Shown here one piece after another: positions 20,028 through 28,939 of a stretch of 64,000 bases of DNA (position 1 is its first letter; each line of letters opens with the position of its first letter). Source of the stretch: Betaproteobacteria bacterium. Lineage in GTDB: Bacteria; Pseudomonadota; Gammaproteobacteria; Burkholderiales; Usitatibacteraceae. The notes beneath the pieces are model-generated. The model was not told the origin of the DNA. It ran no database searches and worked only from the letters and a program-made list of their open reading frames with translations. Location of the stretch: the NCBI GenBank assembly GCA_016791265.1, contig JAEUMY010000004.1, positions 1 to 64,000 on the forward strand, in the 5' to 3' direction. The position numbers were made by a program, and so were the translations under genes.

Positions 20028-20756
20028 TCAGGCATGCACCAGTGTACCTTCGTCCTCGCCCATCACGACACGCTTCAGCGCCCCGGACTTGAAAATGCTG
20101 AACACGCAAATGGGCAATTTCTGGTCACGGCAGAGCGCCAAAGCGGTCGCATCCATGACCTTGAGATGTTTGACGATGGCTTCGTCGAAGCTGACTTTTT
20201 CATAGCGCGTCGCCTTGGGGTTCTTCACCGGATCGTCGGTGTAGACGCCATCGACCTTGGTGGCCTTGAGGACGATTTGGGCTTCCATTTCGCGGCCACG
20301 GAGCGCGGCCGCGGTGTCGGTGGTGAAGAACGGGTTGCCCGTGCCGGCAGCGAACACGACGACCTTGCCCTCTTCGAGATAGCGCATGGTCTTGCCGCGG
20401 ATATAGGGCTCGACCACGGGTTCGATGTTGATGGCGGACTGGATGCGCGGCGTGAGACCGGCCTTGTGCAGCGCGTCTTGCAGCGCCAGCGAATTGATGA
20501 CGGTGGCGAGCATGCCCATGTAGTCCGCCGTCGCGCGATCCATGCCGGCTGCGCTTTGCGACACGCCGCGGAAAATGTTGCCCCCGCCGATGACGATGCC
20601 GATCTGCACGCCGAGGTCCGCGACTTCTTTGACCTCGCCCACGATGCGTTCGATGGTGGCGCGATTGATGCCGAAGGCGTCGTCACCCATGAGGGCTTCG
20701 CCGGACAGCTTCAGCAGAATGCGTTGGTACTTCGGGGTGGGCGTTGCAGGCGTCAT
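20028..20756 (-). CDS. pyrH: Uridylate kinase
   Basis: A 242-aa hexameric UMP kinase of the amino acid kinase fold. Signatures are [27 protein letters not shown] and the C-terminal [16 protein letters not shown]. The ATG follows AGAGGAGAG at eight bases. It is separated from tsf by the tsf terminator, so it probably also has its own promoter in the 114-bp gap. Confidence 0.97.
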   Translation of the reverse strand: MTPATPTPKYQRILLKLSGEALMGDDAFGINRATIERIVGEVKEVADLGVQIGIVIGGGNIFRGVSQSAAGMDRATADYMGMLATVINSLALQDALHKAGLTPRIQSAINIEPVVEPYIRGKTMRYLEEGKVVVFAAGTGNPFFTTDTAAALRGREMEAQIVLKATKVDGVYTDDPVKNPKATRYEKVSFDEAIVKHLKVMDATALALCRDQKLPICVFSIFKSGALKRVVMGEDEGTLVHA

Positions 20757-20830
20757 GGGAATCGCTCTCCTCTTGTTGGCACACGCTCATCGTCGGCCGC
20801 CTTCATCGGGACAGACGGCCCTTTACAACA

Positions 20831-20860
20831 AAAGGGCTTGCGAATATTCGCAAGCCCTTT
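20831..20860 (-). terminator. tsf terminator built on the iterated palindrome
   Basis: A 30-bp perfect palindrome ten bases after the tsf stop. The arms AAAGGGCTT and AAGCCCTTT extend the common 12-mer GCGAATATTCGC (20840-20851). On the tsf strand it is followed by TGTTGT, so the run of U is short (TTTTGTTGT including the arm end). It should still form a long G+C-rich hairpin. This is the only copy in the window that clearly serves as a terminator stem. Confidence 0.75.
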
Positions 20861-20870
20861 GTGCTTCAAC

Positions 20871-21788
20871 TTACTCCGCCGCAGCCTCTTCCTGCTTTTT
20901 CTTGGCTGCCGCAGCCTGCTCCGCCACTTCCGCGGCGAAGTCGGTCACCTTCTTCTCGATGCCTTCTCCGACCACGTAAAGGGTGAATCCGTTCACCGCG
21001 GCACCCTTGGACTTCAAGAGCTGCTCGATGGTCTGCTTGCCGTCTTCCGCCTTCACGAACACTTGGCCCAGCAGCGCCACTTCCTTCAGGAACTTCTGCA
21101 CCGAGCCTTCGGCGATCTTTTCCAGCATCGCTTCCGGCTTGCCGGCTTCCTTGGCCTTTTCGATGGCGACACGACGCTCGGTCTCGATCAGGTCCTTGGA
21201 CACGCCGGAACCGTCCAGCGCCTTGGGCTTGGACGCGGCGATGTGCATGGCGATGTCTTTTGCCAGCACCACGTCGCCGCCGGTGATGTCGACCAGCGTC
21301 CCGATCTTGGCGCCGCCGTGGATGTAGTTCACCAGCGCACCCTTGGCAACCTTCCGCTCAAAGCGGCGGATGGACATGTTCTCGCCGATCTTGCCGATCA
21401 ACGCCTTGCGCACTTCTTCCACCGTGGAGCCATTCAGCGGCAGGGCGGAGAGCTCGTCCACGCTGGCGGGATTCTTGGTCGCCACCAACTCGGCCAGTTG
21501 CTTGGCCAGCGCGAGGAAGTCGTCGTTCTTGGCCACGAAGTCGGTTTCGCAGTTGACTTCAATGATGGAACCCAACTTGCCGTCACCCGCGATGTGAATC
21601 GCGACAATGCCCTCAGCGGCCACGCGGGCAGCCGCCTTGCTGGCCTTATTGCCCAGCTTCACGCGCAGGATCTCCTCGGCCTTGGCCATGTCGCCACCCG
21701 CCTCGCTCAGCGCCTTCTTGCACTCCATCATCGGCGCGTCGGTTTTCTCGCGCAGTTCCTTCACCATGCCTGCGGTGATTTCAGCCAT
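20871..21788 (-). CDS. tsf: Elongation factor Ts
   Basis: A 305-aa nucleotide exchange factor for EF-Tu. The N-terminus [20 protein letters not shown] and the core segment [11 protein letters not shown]-like [13 protein letters not shown] are family signatures. The C-terminus has an alanine/lysine/glutamate-rich tail ([13 protein letters not shown]). It lies 110 bp downstream of rpsB, beyond an rpsB terminator. Confidence 0.97.
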   Translation of the reverse strand: MAEITAGMVKELREKTDAPMMECKKALSEAGGDMAKAEEILRVKLGNKASKAAARVAAEGIVAIHIAGDGKLGSIIEVNCETDFVAKNDDFLALAKQLAELVATKNPASVDELSALPLNGSTVEEVRKALIGKIGENMSIRRFERKVAKGALVNYIHGGAKIGTLVDITGGDVVLAKDIAMHIAASKPKALDGSGVSKDLIETERRVAIEKAKEAGKPEAMLEKIAEGSVQKFLKEVALLGQVFVKAEDGKQTIEQLLKSKGAAVNGFTLYVVGEGIEKKVTDFAAEVAEQAAAAKKKQEEAAAE

Positions 21789-21807
21789 TTGATTCTCCAG
21801 ATTGCTT

Positions 21808-21819
21808 GCGAATATTCGC
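21808..21819. repeat. Iterated palindrome, intergenic rpsB-tsf
   Basis: Twenty bases upstream of the tsf start codon, near where a tsf leader would lie. Confidence 0.9.
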
Positions 21820-21846
21820 GTTACGTATCAATTGAAACTTGAGCTT

Positions 21847-21875
21847 AAAAAAAGGGGCTTCGCAGCCCCTTTTTT
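21847..21875 (-). terminator. Rho-independent terminator of rpsB
   Basis: On the minus strand the stem GGGGCT, loop GCGA and AGCCCC are flanked by A and T runs, ending in seven T. It lies 24 bases after the rpsB stop, in the rpsB-tsf gap, and may attenuate readthrough into tsf. Confidence 0.85.
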
Positions 21876-21898
21876 GTGCCGCGGCGGGATTGGACCAA

Positions 21899-22642
21899 TC
21901 AGGCCGCGTTTTCTTCTTCAGTCACTTCAACCAGTTCGTCGGTCTTCACCAGCTCCTGGATGACCTGCGAACGGCCTTCCAGCACCGCATCGGCCACGCC
22001 ACGGGCGTAAAGACGGATCGCACGGGTGGAGTCGTCGTTGCCGGGGATGACATAGTCCACGCCATCCATCGAGTTGTTGGTATCGACCACGCCGATCACC
22101 GGGATGCCCAGCGTCTTGGCTTCGGTCACGGCGATCTTGTGGAAGCCCACATCGATCACGAACATGGCATCGGGAATGCCGCCCATGTCCTTGATGCCGC
22201 CCATGGAACGCAGGAGCTTCTCCAGCTCACGCTGGTAGCCGAGCGCTTCCTTCTTGGAAATCTTGTCGAACGAGCCGTCCGTGGACATCTGCTCGAGTTC
22301 TTTCAGACGCTTCACCGAACCCTTGACGGTCTTGAAGTTGGTGAGCATGCCGCCCAGCCAACGGAAATCGACGTAGGGCATGCCGCAGCGTGCGGCTTCT
22401 TCCTGGACGATTTCGCGGGCTTGACGCTTGGTGCCCACGAAGAGGATCTGACCCTTGTTCGACGCCAGCTGACGCACGTATTTCAGCGCGTCCTGGTACA
22501 TCGGCAGCGACTTCTCCAGGTTGATGATGTGAATCTTGTTGCGGCTCCCGAAAATGTACGGAGCCATCTTGGGGTTCCAGAAGCGGGTCTGGTGGCCGAA
22601 ATGGACACCGGCTTCCAGCATTTGACGCATGGTGACGGACAT
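21899..22642 (-). CDS. rpsB: 30S ribosomal protein S2
   Basis: A 247-aa ribosomal protein. The N-terminus [20 protein letters not shown], then [12 protein letters not shown] and the C-terminal [15 protein letters not shown] are S2 signatures. The ATG at 22642 has AAGGA five bases upstream, placed inside a predicted leader hairpin. Transcription probably starts near 22799. Confidence 0.98.
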   Translation of the reverse strand: MSVTMRQMLEAGVHFGHQTRFWNPKMAPYIFGSRNKIHIINLEKSLPMYQDALKYVRQLASNKGQILFVGTKRQAREIVQEEAARCGMPYVDFRWLGGMLTNFKTVKGSVKRLKELEQMSTDGSFDKISKKEALGYQRELEKLLRSMGGIKDMGGIPDAMFVIDVGFHKIAVTEAKTLGIPVIGVVDTNNSMDGVDYVIPGNDDSTRAIRLYARGVADAVLEGRSQVIQELVKTDELVEVTEEENAA

Positions 22643-22799
22643 GATGTTCCTTAAGCGTTAAGGTTAACCTCCACCCGGCTGGCCCCATTTTTCAACGAGG
22701 ACCTTAACGGTGCGGGTGTGCGGATTCAATAGTTGCTTGCGTGTTTCAGACTTGCTGCCAACCTGACCTCGAAACGCTGCGGCCCCGGTATCAAGTTAG
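22643..22799 (-). promoter_or_regulatory. rpsB leader with mutually exclusive hairpins over the Shine-Dalgarno
   Basis: Three short elements on the minus strand can pair in two ways: CGTTAAGG (22709-22702), CCTTAACG (22663-22656) and TTAAGGAAC (22654-22646), which contains the ribosome binding site. The first pairs perfectly with the second over 8 bp, freeing the site. The second can instead pair with the third (CCTTAA/TTAAGG, loop CGC), hiding it. A perfect palindrome AGGTTAACCT (22661-22670) adds a further option. S2 is known to autoregulate rpsB in E. coli; that this leader does the same is inference. Confidence 0.5.
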
Positions 22800-22805
22800 C
22801 CCGAG

Positions 22806-22835
22806 ATTATAGGCGAAAAAGCGTCGAAAAATCAA
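22806..22835 (-). promoter_or_regulatory. Promoter of rpsB
   Basis: On the minus strand TTGATT (22835-22830) and a perfect TATAAT (22811-22806) are spaced by 18 bp. It faces away from the map promoter. Confidence 0.7.
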
Positions 22836-22871
22836 ACCGATGGCGCGTCCGCTCTTCGCGCGCGGCAGAGT

Positions 22872-22900
22872 TTCAGGAATGTGCGCGGGCGCGCTATAAT
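22872..22900 (+). promoter_or_regulatory. Promoter of map-glnD
   Basis: TTCAGG (22872-22877) and a perfect TATAAT (22895-22900) are spaced by 17 bp. The -35 is weak. The expected start of transcription near 22907 is about 50 bases before the map ATG. Confidence 0.65.
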
Positions 22901-22954
22901 TTCCCCCTGAATTCAAAGACCTACTGAACCCACGTGTACGCCTCCGACGCTTCC

Positions 22955-23749
22955 ATGTCCATCCAGATCAAAACGCCAGAAGACATCACCAAGATGCGCG
23001 TGGCCGGCCGGCTTGCGGCTGAAGTGCTTGATTACATTACCCCTTTTGTGAAGCCCGGGGTGACGACGGGCAAGCTCGACAAGCTCGCGCACGATTACAT
23101 GGTCACCGTGCAAGGAACGATCCCCGCCACCCTGAATTACGCCCCGCCCGGCCACAAGCCCTACCCGGCTTCGATGTGTACCTCGGTCAATCACCAGGTT
23201 TGCCACGGGATTCCCGGTGAAAAGGTGCTGAAGAACGGCGATATCGTGAACATCGACATCACCGTCATCAAGGACGGCTATCACGGCGACAACAGCCGCA
23301 TGTATTACGTGGGTGAGCCGTCCATCCAGGCCAAGCGCCTCTGTGAAGTCACCTATGAATCCATGTGGCGCGGCATCCGCGCCATCAAACCGGGCGCAAC
23401 GCTGGGCGATCTCGGCAGCGCCATCCAGCGCCACGCCGAAGGCAGCGGCTATTCCGTGGTGCGTGAATTCTGCGGCCACGGCATCGGCAAGAAATTCCAT
23501 GAGGAACCGCAAATCCTGCATTACGGCCGTCCGGGTAGCGGACTCACGCTGAAGCCCGGCATGATTTTCACCGTGGAACCCATGATCAACGCCGGCAAGC
23601 GCGACATCCGCCAGTTGGCCGATGGCTGGACCATCGTCACCGCTGACCACAGCCTCTCGGCGCAATGGGAGCACACCGTGCTGGTGACCGAGGGCGGGTT
23701 TGAAGTCCTCACCCAGTCCGCCGGCACGCCGCCGCCACCGCTGAACTGA
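22955..23749 (+). CDS. map: Type I methionine aminopeptidase
   Basis: A 264-aa cytoplasmic metalloprotease that removes the initiator Met. ATG 22955 (MSIQIKTPEDITKMRVAGRLAAEVLD) gives the E. coli length; a GTG seven codons upstream is also in frame. Metal ligands sit in IVNIDITV, HGDNSRM, GHGIGKKFHEEP, FTVEPMI and QWEHTVLV. It is followed after seven bases by glnD, as in many proteobacteria. Confidence 0.97.
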   Translation: MSIQIKTPEDITKMRVAGRLAAEVLDYITPFVKPGVTTGKLDKLAHDYMVTVQGTIPATLNYAPPGHKPYPASMCTSVNHQVCHGIPGEKVLKNGDIVNIDITVIKDGYHGDNSRMYYVGEPSIQAKRLCEVTYESMWRGIRAIKPGATLGDLGSAIQRHAEGSGYSVVREFCGHGIGKKFHEEPQILHYGRPGSGLTLKPGMIFTVEPMINAGKRDIRQLADGWTIVTADHSLSAQWEHTVLVTEGGFEVLTQSAGTPPPPLN

Positions 23750-23756
23750 CCGCAAC

Positions 23757-26396
23757 ATGGCGGCCTCGGGCGCAGCCGCAGTCGCGTCATCGTCCCGTCC
23801 GGATGCCCGACTCGCCCATTGGCGCAAATGGCTGGCCGATGAGCGCGGCGCACTCCGGGCCGGCTACCTTGCCGCGCACGAGCCGCGTCCATTCCTGCGC
23901 GCCCACGCGCGTCTGGTTGACACCGTGCTCACGCAGCTTTGGCATGACCGCTCGCTGCCAGCCGACTGGGCATTGATCGCCGTCGGCGGCTACGGTCGCG
24001 GCGGGCTGTTTCCACACTCCGATGTCGATGTGCTGGTCCTGGTGCCTGAAGATGCGCAGGTCGATCTGGCCGAACCCTTCATCGGCGCACTGTGGGACTG
24101 TGGCATCGAGCCGGGACACAGCGTGCGCAGCATCGCGCAATGCGTGGAAGAAGCCGAACGCGACGTGACCGTACTCACCAGCCTGCTCGAAACCCGGCTC
24201 ATCACCGGCGATGCGAAACTCTTCGCGGCGATGAAGAAAGCGGTGCGCGCGGATTTGAAGCCACGCGAGTTCTTCAACAGCAAACTGGAGGAGCAGCGGC
24301 TTCGGCATGCGCGCGCACTGGATGCGGCATTCAGGCTGGAACCCAATCTGAAGGAAAACCCCGGCGGCTTGCGCGATCTGCAAACCATCATCTGGGTCGC
24401 CGATGCGGCGGGAATGGGGCGCGCTCCCACTCGTGATGGCCGCACTGCCGAGCGGGCAAGCTGGCGAGGTCTCGCGGCGGAGGGTCTCATCACCCGCGCT
24501 GAAGCGCTCACCATCGCCAAGGACGAGCGCGTGCTGCAGGACTTGCGCATCCGCCTGCACTTCCTCGCTGGGCGGCGCGAGGATCGCCTGGTGTTCGACC
24601 ACCAGAACCGCCTCGCGGTGGAAATGGGCATCACGCCGACAGCCAGCAAGCGCGCCTCCGAAATCCTGATGCAGCGCTACTACCGCGCGGCCAAGAGCAT
24701 CTATCGGCTCAACACGATCCTGTTGCAGAACATCTGGGCGCGCATCGGCCCGCCTCGAGACATGCAAGTGATCGCCATCGACGACACGTTCGCGCGGCGC
24801 GGCAACACGCTGGAAATCCTGAAGGAAGACGCGTTCATCCGCGATCCCTCGAACATCCTGCGTGCGATGCATCTCTTGCAGGCGCTCACCGACCTGGAAG
24901 GCCCGTCAGCCGACGTGTTGCGCGCCTTGTGGCGCGCGCTGCCCCGGATCGATGCGAAGTTCCGCGCCAATCCGGTCAATCGCGAACTCTTCATGAGCAT
25001 TCTGCGCGAGCTGACGCGGGTCACGTTCGTGCTGCGCAAGATGAATCACTACGGCATCCTCGCCCGCTACCTGCCGGCGTTCGGCCGCATCGTGGGCCAG
25101 ATGCAGCACGACCTCTTCCATGTCTACACGGTCGATGAACACATCCTGATGGTGGTGCGCAACCTGCGCCGCTTCATCGTGCCGCGCTTCGTGCATGAGT
25201 ACCCCTTCTGCACCGAGCTGATGCGCGACTTCGAGCGCAAGGAAGTGCTGATCCTGGCCGCGCTGTTCCATGACATCGCCAAGGGTCGCGGCGGCGATCA
25301 CTCCCTGCTGGGCGCCAACGACGCGCGCCGCTTCTGTCGCGCGCATGGTCTCGCTCCCGGTGACACCGACCTCGTCGTGTGGCTGGTGGAGCAGCACCTC
25401 GCCATGTCGCAGACGGCGCAGAAGCAGGATTTGTCCGATCCCGATGTCATCGCCAATTTCGCCCTGAAGGTCGGCAACGAACGCCGACTCACCGCGCTCT
25501 ATCTACTGACCGTGGCCGATATCCGCGGCACCAGTCCCCATGTGTGGAATGCGTGGAAGGGCAAGCTGCTCGAGGATCTGTTCAAGTTGACCAGAAAGTT
25601 GCTGTCCGGCGAACGCGCGCCCATTGAAACCTGGATCGAGGGCAAGAAGGCCGAAGCCTTGCGAATATTCGCGCAGTACGTCACGGCGGAGAACAAGCAT
25701 GAAGCGCTTTGGGCGGAACTGCATCCGGCGTACTTCCAGCGCTTTGAAGCCTCCGAAATCGCCTGGCACGCGCGCGCGCTCTGGTCGCGACCTTCGCCCG
25801 AGGCGCCCATCGTCAAAGCGCGGCTCTCACCCATCGGAGAAGGTCTGCAAGTCATGGTCTACACGCCCGACCAGTCCGGCGTGTTCGCGCGAATTTGCGC
25901 GTATTTCGAGCGCATGCATCTGGACATTGCCGCGGCGAAGATCTACACCACGCGTCACGGCTACGCCCTGGACAGCTTTCAGGTGCTGTCGCGGTCGCGC
26001 GATAGCGGCGACCTGGGCGGCCACTATCGCGATGTCATCGCGCGCATCGAAGACGAACTGGCCAAGCAGTTGAAGGACGCGAAGCCGCTTTCGGCGCCCG
26101 CGTCCGGCCGCGTGTCGCGACAAGTGCGGCACTTCCCGATCGAACCGGTGGTCAACATCGCCGCTGAAAAGCGCCCCAACCATTTCACGGTCCAGGTCAT
26201 CGCCGCCGACCGTCCGGGGCTGCTCTCCACGGTCGCTCGCCACTTCCTGGCCAACGCGCTCAACCTGCACGACGCGCGCATCACGACCCTGGGCAACCGC
26301 GCCGAGGACGTGTTCGTGGTGGAAGGTGAAAAACTCGCGCGCACTGAAGGCGCGCGCGAGTTCAAGGATGGACTGCTGGCGCTGCTGAAGACCTGA
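23757..26396 (+). CDS. glnD: Bifunctional [protein-PII] uridylyltransferase/uridylyl-removing enzyme
   Basis: An 879-aa nitrogen sensor that uridylylates PII when glutamine is low and deuridylylates it when high. The nucleotidyltransferase motif GGYGRGGLFPHSDVDVLVL lies near residues 78-96, the HD hydrolase motif FHDIAKGRGGDHS near 504-516, and two ACT domains at about 700-780 (VYTPDQSGVFARICAYF) and 805-879 (VIAADRPGLLSTVARHF). The iterated palindrome occurs as RIFA at 25661, in the linker before the ACT domains. It converges on the next gene with a two-base gap. Confidence 0.97.
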   Translation: MAASGAAAVASSSRPDARLAHWRKWLADERGALRAGYLAAHEPRPFLRAHARLVDTVLTQLWHDRSLPADWALIAVGGYGRGGLFPHSDVDVLVLVPEDAQVDLAEPFIGALWDCGIEPGHSVRSIAQCVEEAERDVTVLTSLLETRLITGDAKLFAAMKKAVRADLKPREFFNSKLEEQRLRHARALDAAFRLEPNLKENPGGLRDLQTIIWVADAAGMGRAPTRDGRTAERASWRGLAAEGLITRAEALTIAKDERVLQDLRIRLHFLAGRREDRLVFDHQNRLAVEMGITPTASKRASEILMQRYYRAAKSIYRLNTILLQNIWARIGPPRDMQVIAIDDTFARRGNTLEILKEDAFIRDPSNILRAMHLLQALTDLEGPSADVLRALWRALPRIDAKFRANPVNRELFMSILRELTRVTFVLRKMNHYGILARYLPAFGRIVGQMQHDLFHVYTVDEHILMVVRNLRRFIVPRFVHEYPFCTELMRDFERKEVLILAALFHDIAKGRGGDHSLLGANDARRFCRAHGLAPGDTDLVVWLVEQHLAMSQTAQKQDLSDPDVIANFALKVGNERRLTALYLLTVADIRGTSPHVWNAWKGKLLEDLFKLTRKLLSGERAPIETWIEGKKAEALRIFAQYVTAENKHEALWAELHPAYFQRFEASEIAWHARALWSRPSPEAPIVKARLSPIGEGLQVMVYTPDQSGVFARICAYFERMHLDIAAAKIYTTRHGYALDSFQVLSRSRDSGDLGGHYRDVIARIEDELAKQLKDAKPLSAPASGRVSRQVRHFPIEPVVNIAAEKRPNHFTVQVIAADRPGLLSTVARHFLANALNLHDARITTLGNRAEDVFVVEGEKLARTEGAREFKDGLLALLKT
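25661..25672. repeat. Iterated palindrome in glnD
   Basis: Read as RIFA before the ACT domains. Confidence 0.9.
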
Positions 26397-26398
26397 GC

Positions 26399-26800
26399 TT
26401 AGTCAAGCGCCTTGCCGTCGTTCAGCGCGAGCCAGCCGCGAATCACGCGGTACAGGTACCAGACGAAGAGCACCGCGTAGGCGATCACGGGCACCACCCA
26501 CATCACCACCGCGCCCAGTCCGAAGGTGACCAGCGTGATCACCCAGAACGCCACCCAGGCCATCACGATCCAGAGCAACGCCCACCAGAAGGCGCCTGCG
26601 AGCCAGGCATAGTGGCTATCGAGAAACGTGCCGCGCACGCTGTCGCGTTTCAGAAACCCGATGAACACGGCGACCGCGGCGAGCAGCCACGCCGTGAACG
26701 GCGCCAGCGCATGCAGCAGGTACACGACGTGCAGGGTCGTCTTCTCGCCGGAGAGGTCACGCACGCTTCCGTCGGCGGTCATGTCGATGGTCTCAGCCAT
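26399..26800 (-). CDS. DUF4870-like small membrane protein
   Basis: A 133-aa protein with an N-terminal soluble stretch and about three membrane segments (LHALAPFTAWLLAAVAVFIGF, then WWALLWIVMAWVAFWVITLV, then VVMWVVPVIAYAVLFVWYLYRV). The arrangement, with YLLHALAPFT and a C-terminal YRVIRGWLALNDGK, resembles DUF4870 proteins. ATG 26800 follows AAAGGAA; a TTG two codons upstream is less likely. Function unknown. Confidence 0.85.
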   Translation of the reverse strand: MAETIDMTADGSVRDLSGEKTTLHVVYLLHALAPFTAWLLAAVAVFIGFLKRDSVRGTFLDSHYAWLAGAFWWALLWIVMAWVAFWVITLVTFGLGAVVMWVVPVIAYAVLFVWYLYRVIRGWLALNDGKALD

Positions 26801-26986
26801 GGTCAAATTCCTTTCCCAAGTTCAGGCACAGCCCGGTCGAAACACGGATGAATCGGCAGAGGCCGAGGGCCGCTGTGAGCCCGGCGTCAAAGATGCCACC
26901 GTGCTCGAAAAACTCAAGCCCACGCGCGACGAACCGCAGAAATCGCCGGCTGAATGCCCGTGGGCCGGGGTCATCCACGGCGGTGC

Positions 26987-27526
26987 TCAGTCGTCCTCGT
27001 CCTTGCCTGCCAGCTCTGGAAACAGCACCTCCGTGTAGCCAAAATCATGCAGGTCGCGGATGCGCATGGGATAGAGCACGCCCATGAGGTGGTCGCACTC
27101 ATGCTGCACGACGCGGGCGTGAAAACCATCCACCACGCGCTCGAACCGTTTGCCATACTGATCGAAGCCGCGATAGCGTAGCTTGGCGTGGCGCGGGACC
27201 AAACCGCGCATGCCGGGCACGGAGAGGCAGCCCTCCCAACCCTCTTCCATCTCGTCGCCCAGCGGCTCCAGCACCGGGTTGATGAGCACCGTCTCAGGCA
27301 CCGGCTCGGCCTGCGGATAACGTGGGTTGTTGCGCACCTCGAAAATCACCACCTGGAGCGACACGCCGATCTGCGGCGCGGCGATGCCGGCGCCGTTGGC
27401 GGCGATCATGGAGTCTTTCATGTCGGCGAGAAGCGCGTGCAACTCGGGTGTGTCGAAGCGCTCGACCGGCCGCGCCTTCTGGAACAGCACGGGCTCGCCC
27501 ATCTTCATGATCGGGCGCACGGCCAT
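26987..27526 (-). CDS. def: Peptide deformylase
   Basis: A 179-aa Fe/Zn hydrolase that removes the formyl group from new proteins. Motifs: [10 protein letters not shown] (about 45-54), EGCLS (Cys about 100) and QHECDHLMG (His 142, Glu 143, His 146). ATG 27526 overlaps the stop of the preceding phosphorylase by one base. It is probably an extra copy, since the usual def-fmt partner is absent here. The last residues (GKDEDD) are acidic. Confidence 0.96.
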   Translation of the reverse strand: MAVRPIMKMGEPVLFQKARPVERFDTPELHALLADMKDSMIAANGAGIAAPQIGVSLQVVIFEVRNNPRYPQAEPVPETVLINPVLEPLGDEMEEGWEGCLSVPGMRGLVPRHAKLRYRGFDQYGKRFERVVDGFHARVVQHECDHLMGVLYPMRIRDLHDFGYTEVLFPELAGKDEDD

Positions 27527-28278
27527 CAGGCGTTGTCCTGGTGCAGCGCCACGGCCGCGCCCAACACGCGCAACACCTGGCGCATGCCGGCGTCGAGCAC
27601 GGCTTGCAGTTCGTCCAGCTGGATGGCGTCCTTGCTGTCGCCGAGACCGGCCGCGTGGTTGACCGACAACGCGATCGCGGCGTAGGGCAAATCCAGCTCG
27701 CGCGCGAGCACCGCTTCGGGCATGCCGGTCATTCCGACCATGCTCGCACCATCGCGCTGCAAGCGCGCGATCTCGGCCGCGGTTTCGAGCCTGGGCCCCT
27801 GGGTGGCGGCGTAAACGCCGTGATCGACGAAGGGGATGCCTGCGCGGTTCGCGGCGTCGGCCAGCAGTTTCCGCGTGACCGCGCAATACGGATGGGTGAA
27901 GTCGGCATGTTTCACCGGCGCTTCAGGTCCCTCGAAAAAAGTGTGCTTGCGACCCCAGGTGTAGTCGATGATCTGATCGGGAATGGCGATGACGCCGGGG
28001 CCGAGCGCCGGGGCGATGCCGCCCACCGAGTTCACCGCGACCACGCGGCGCGCGCCGACTTCTCGAATCGCCCACAGATTGGCGCGGTAGTTGACCTCGT
28101 GCGGGGCCAGCGTGTGGCCATAACCGTGGCGGGCGAGGAAACAGACTTCGGCATCACCCACCTTGCCGAAGGTGAGCGGGCCGGAAGGCTCGCCGAACGG
28201 CGTGCGCACGATTTCGCGGCGCGTGATGTCAAGGTCTGCTAAACGGGAGAGGCCGGTGCCTCCGATGATGGCGAGCAT
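27526..28278 (-). CDS. S-methyl-5'-thioinosine (or thioadenosine) phosphorylase
   Basis: A 250-aa member of the MTAP/PNP family: [50 protein letters not shown] and [10 protein letters not shown]. Bacterial proteins of this subfamily often act on methylthioinosine and release hypoxanthine. The neighbouring hpt gene would convert hypoxanthine to IMP, which favours that reading, but the substrate cannot be fixed from sequence alone. Confidence 0.9.
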   Translation of the reverse strand: MLAIIGGTGLSRLADLDITRREIVRTPFGEPSGPLTFGKVGDAEVCFLARHGYGHTLAPHEVNYRANLWAIREVGARRVVAVNSVGGIAPALGPGVIAIPDQIIDYTWGRKHTFFEGPEAPVKHADFTHPYCAVTRKLLADAANRAGIPFVDHGVYAATQGPRLETAAEIARLQRDGASMVGMTGMPEAVLARELDLPYAAIALSVNHAAGLGDSKDAIQLDELQAVLDAGMRQVLRVLGAAVALHQDNA

Positions 28279-28378
28279 TGTTTGCGGTCGGTGGTGGTGA
28301 TGGGTGAGTGGCGGTGGCGATGGGTGAGGTGCGCGGTCACGGGATTGCGAATATTCGCATGCGCGAAATCCGGACGCG
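28279..28378. other. Intergenic region phosphorylase to hpt
   Basis: 100 bases between two minus-strand genes. It holds a perfect iterated palindrome at 28347-28358 and a repeated GATGGGTGAG unit (28300-28330). No promoter with a clear -35/-10 pair was found. Confidence 0.4.
28347..28358. repeat. Iterated palindrome, intergenic
   Basis: Between the methylthioinosine phosphorylase gene and hpt. Confidence 0.9.
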
Positions 28379-28933
28379 CTACGCTTCCTTCATCGCATGG
28401 ATCGACGGCAGGTTGCGCCACGCGCCCTGCACATCCATGCCAAAGCCGAAAACGAAACGGTTAGGCAGCGAAAGCCCGACGTAATCGGCCGAAATGGGCT
28501 TGGGCTTGGCGATGGATTTGTCGGAGAACACGGCGGTCGCGACCGATGCCGCGCCTTGCTCGCGGATGAGATCGCAAATCGCGGCGAGTGTGATGCCCTC
28601 GTCCAGGATGTCGTCCACCACGATCACGTCGCGGTCGAGGATGTTCGACCGCGGCGCCACGCGCCAAGTGAGTTCGCGGCCGGTGGTGGCGTCGCCGTAG
28701 CGCGACGCGGCGATGAAATCGAAGTCGAGCGGAAAATTCAGTTTCGGCAAGAGCTGGCCGGTGAAAACGACCGCGCCACCCATCACCGACAAGACCAATG
28801 GATGGCGCGTTGCGTAGGCCTGGTTCAGGCCATCCGCCACCCGCTGAACGGCGGCCGACACCTGCGCCGCGTCGTAGATGAGCTCGGCATCAGCGAATAT
28901 TCGCAAGGCTTCAGCGCGGGTGAGTGTGCCCAT
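28379..28933 (-). CDS. hpt: Hypoxanthine-guanine phosphoribosyltransferase
   Basis: A 184-aa purine salvage enzyme. The PRPP-binding motif VIVVDDILDEGITL is clear, and SVMGGAVVFTGQLLP and DFDFIAASRYGD fit the HPRT family. The start ATG 28933 lies six bases after galU upstream on the same strand. It probably uses hypoxanthine released by the adjacent phosphorylase. The iterated palindrome reads RIFA near the N-terminus. Confidence 0.94.
   Translation of the reverse strand: MGTLTRAEALRIFADAELIYDAAQVSAAVQRVADGLNQAYATRHPLVLSVMGGAVVFTGQLLPKLNFPLDFDFIAASRYGDATTGRELTWRVAPRSNILDRDVIVVDDILDEGITLAAICDLIREQGAASVATAVFSDKSIAKPKPISADYVGLSLPNRFVFGFGMDVQGAWRNLPSIHAMKEA
28893..28904. repeat. Iterated palindrome in hpt
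   Basis: Read as RIFA near the N-terminus. Confidence 0.9.
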
Positions 28934-28939
28934 GACCGT

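Noticed and set aside
20016-21842. A long open frame on the plus strand opposite pyrH and tsf
   Set aside because: It is antisense to two clearly recognised genes, has no ribosome binding site or recognisable domain, and runs through the tsf terminator palindrome. Such frames are common in GC-rich DNA.
25889-25902. GCGCGAATTTGCGC in glnD as a further palindrome copy
   Set aside because: It lacks the AATATT core, so it was not counted.
26793-26978. A 61-codon minus-strand frame between def and the DUF4870-like gene
   Set aside because: No ribosome binding site, no hydrophobic or domain pattern, and arginine/glycine composition like non-coding GC-rich DNA.
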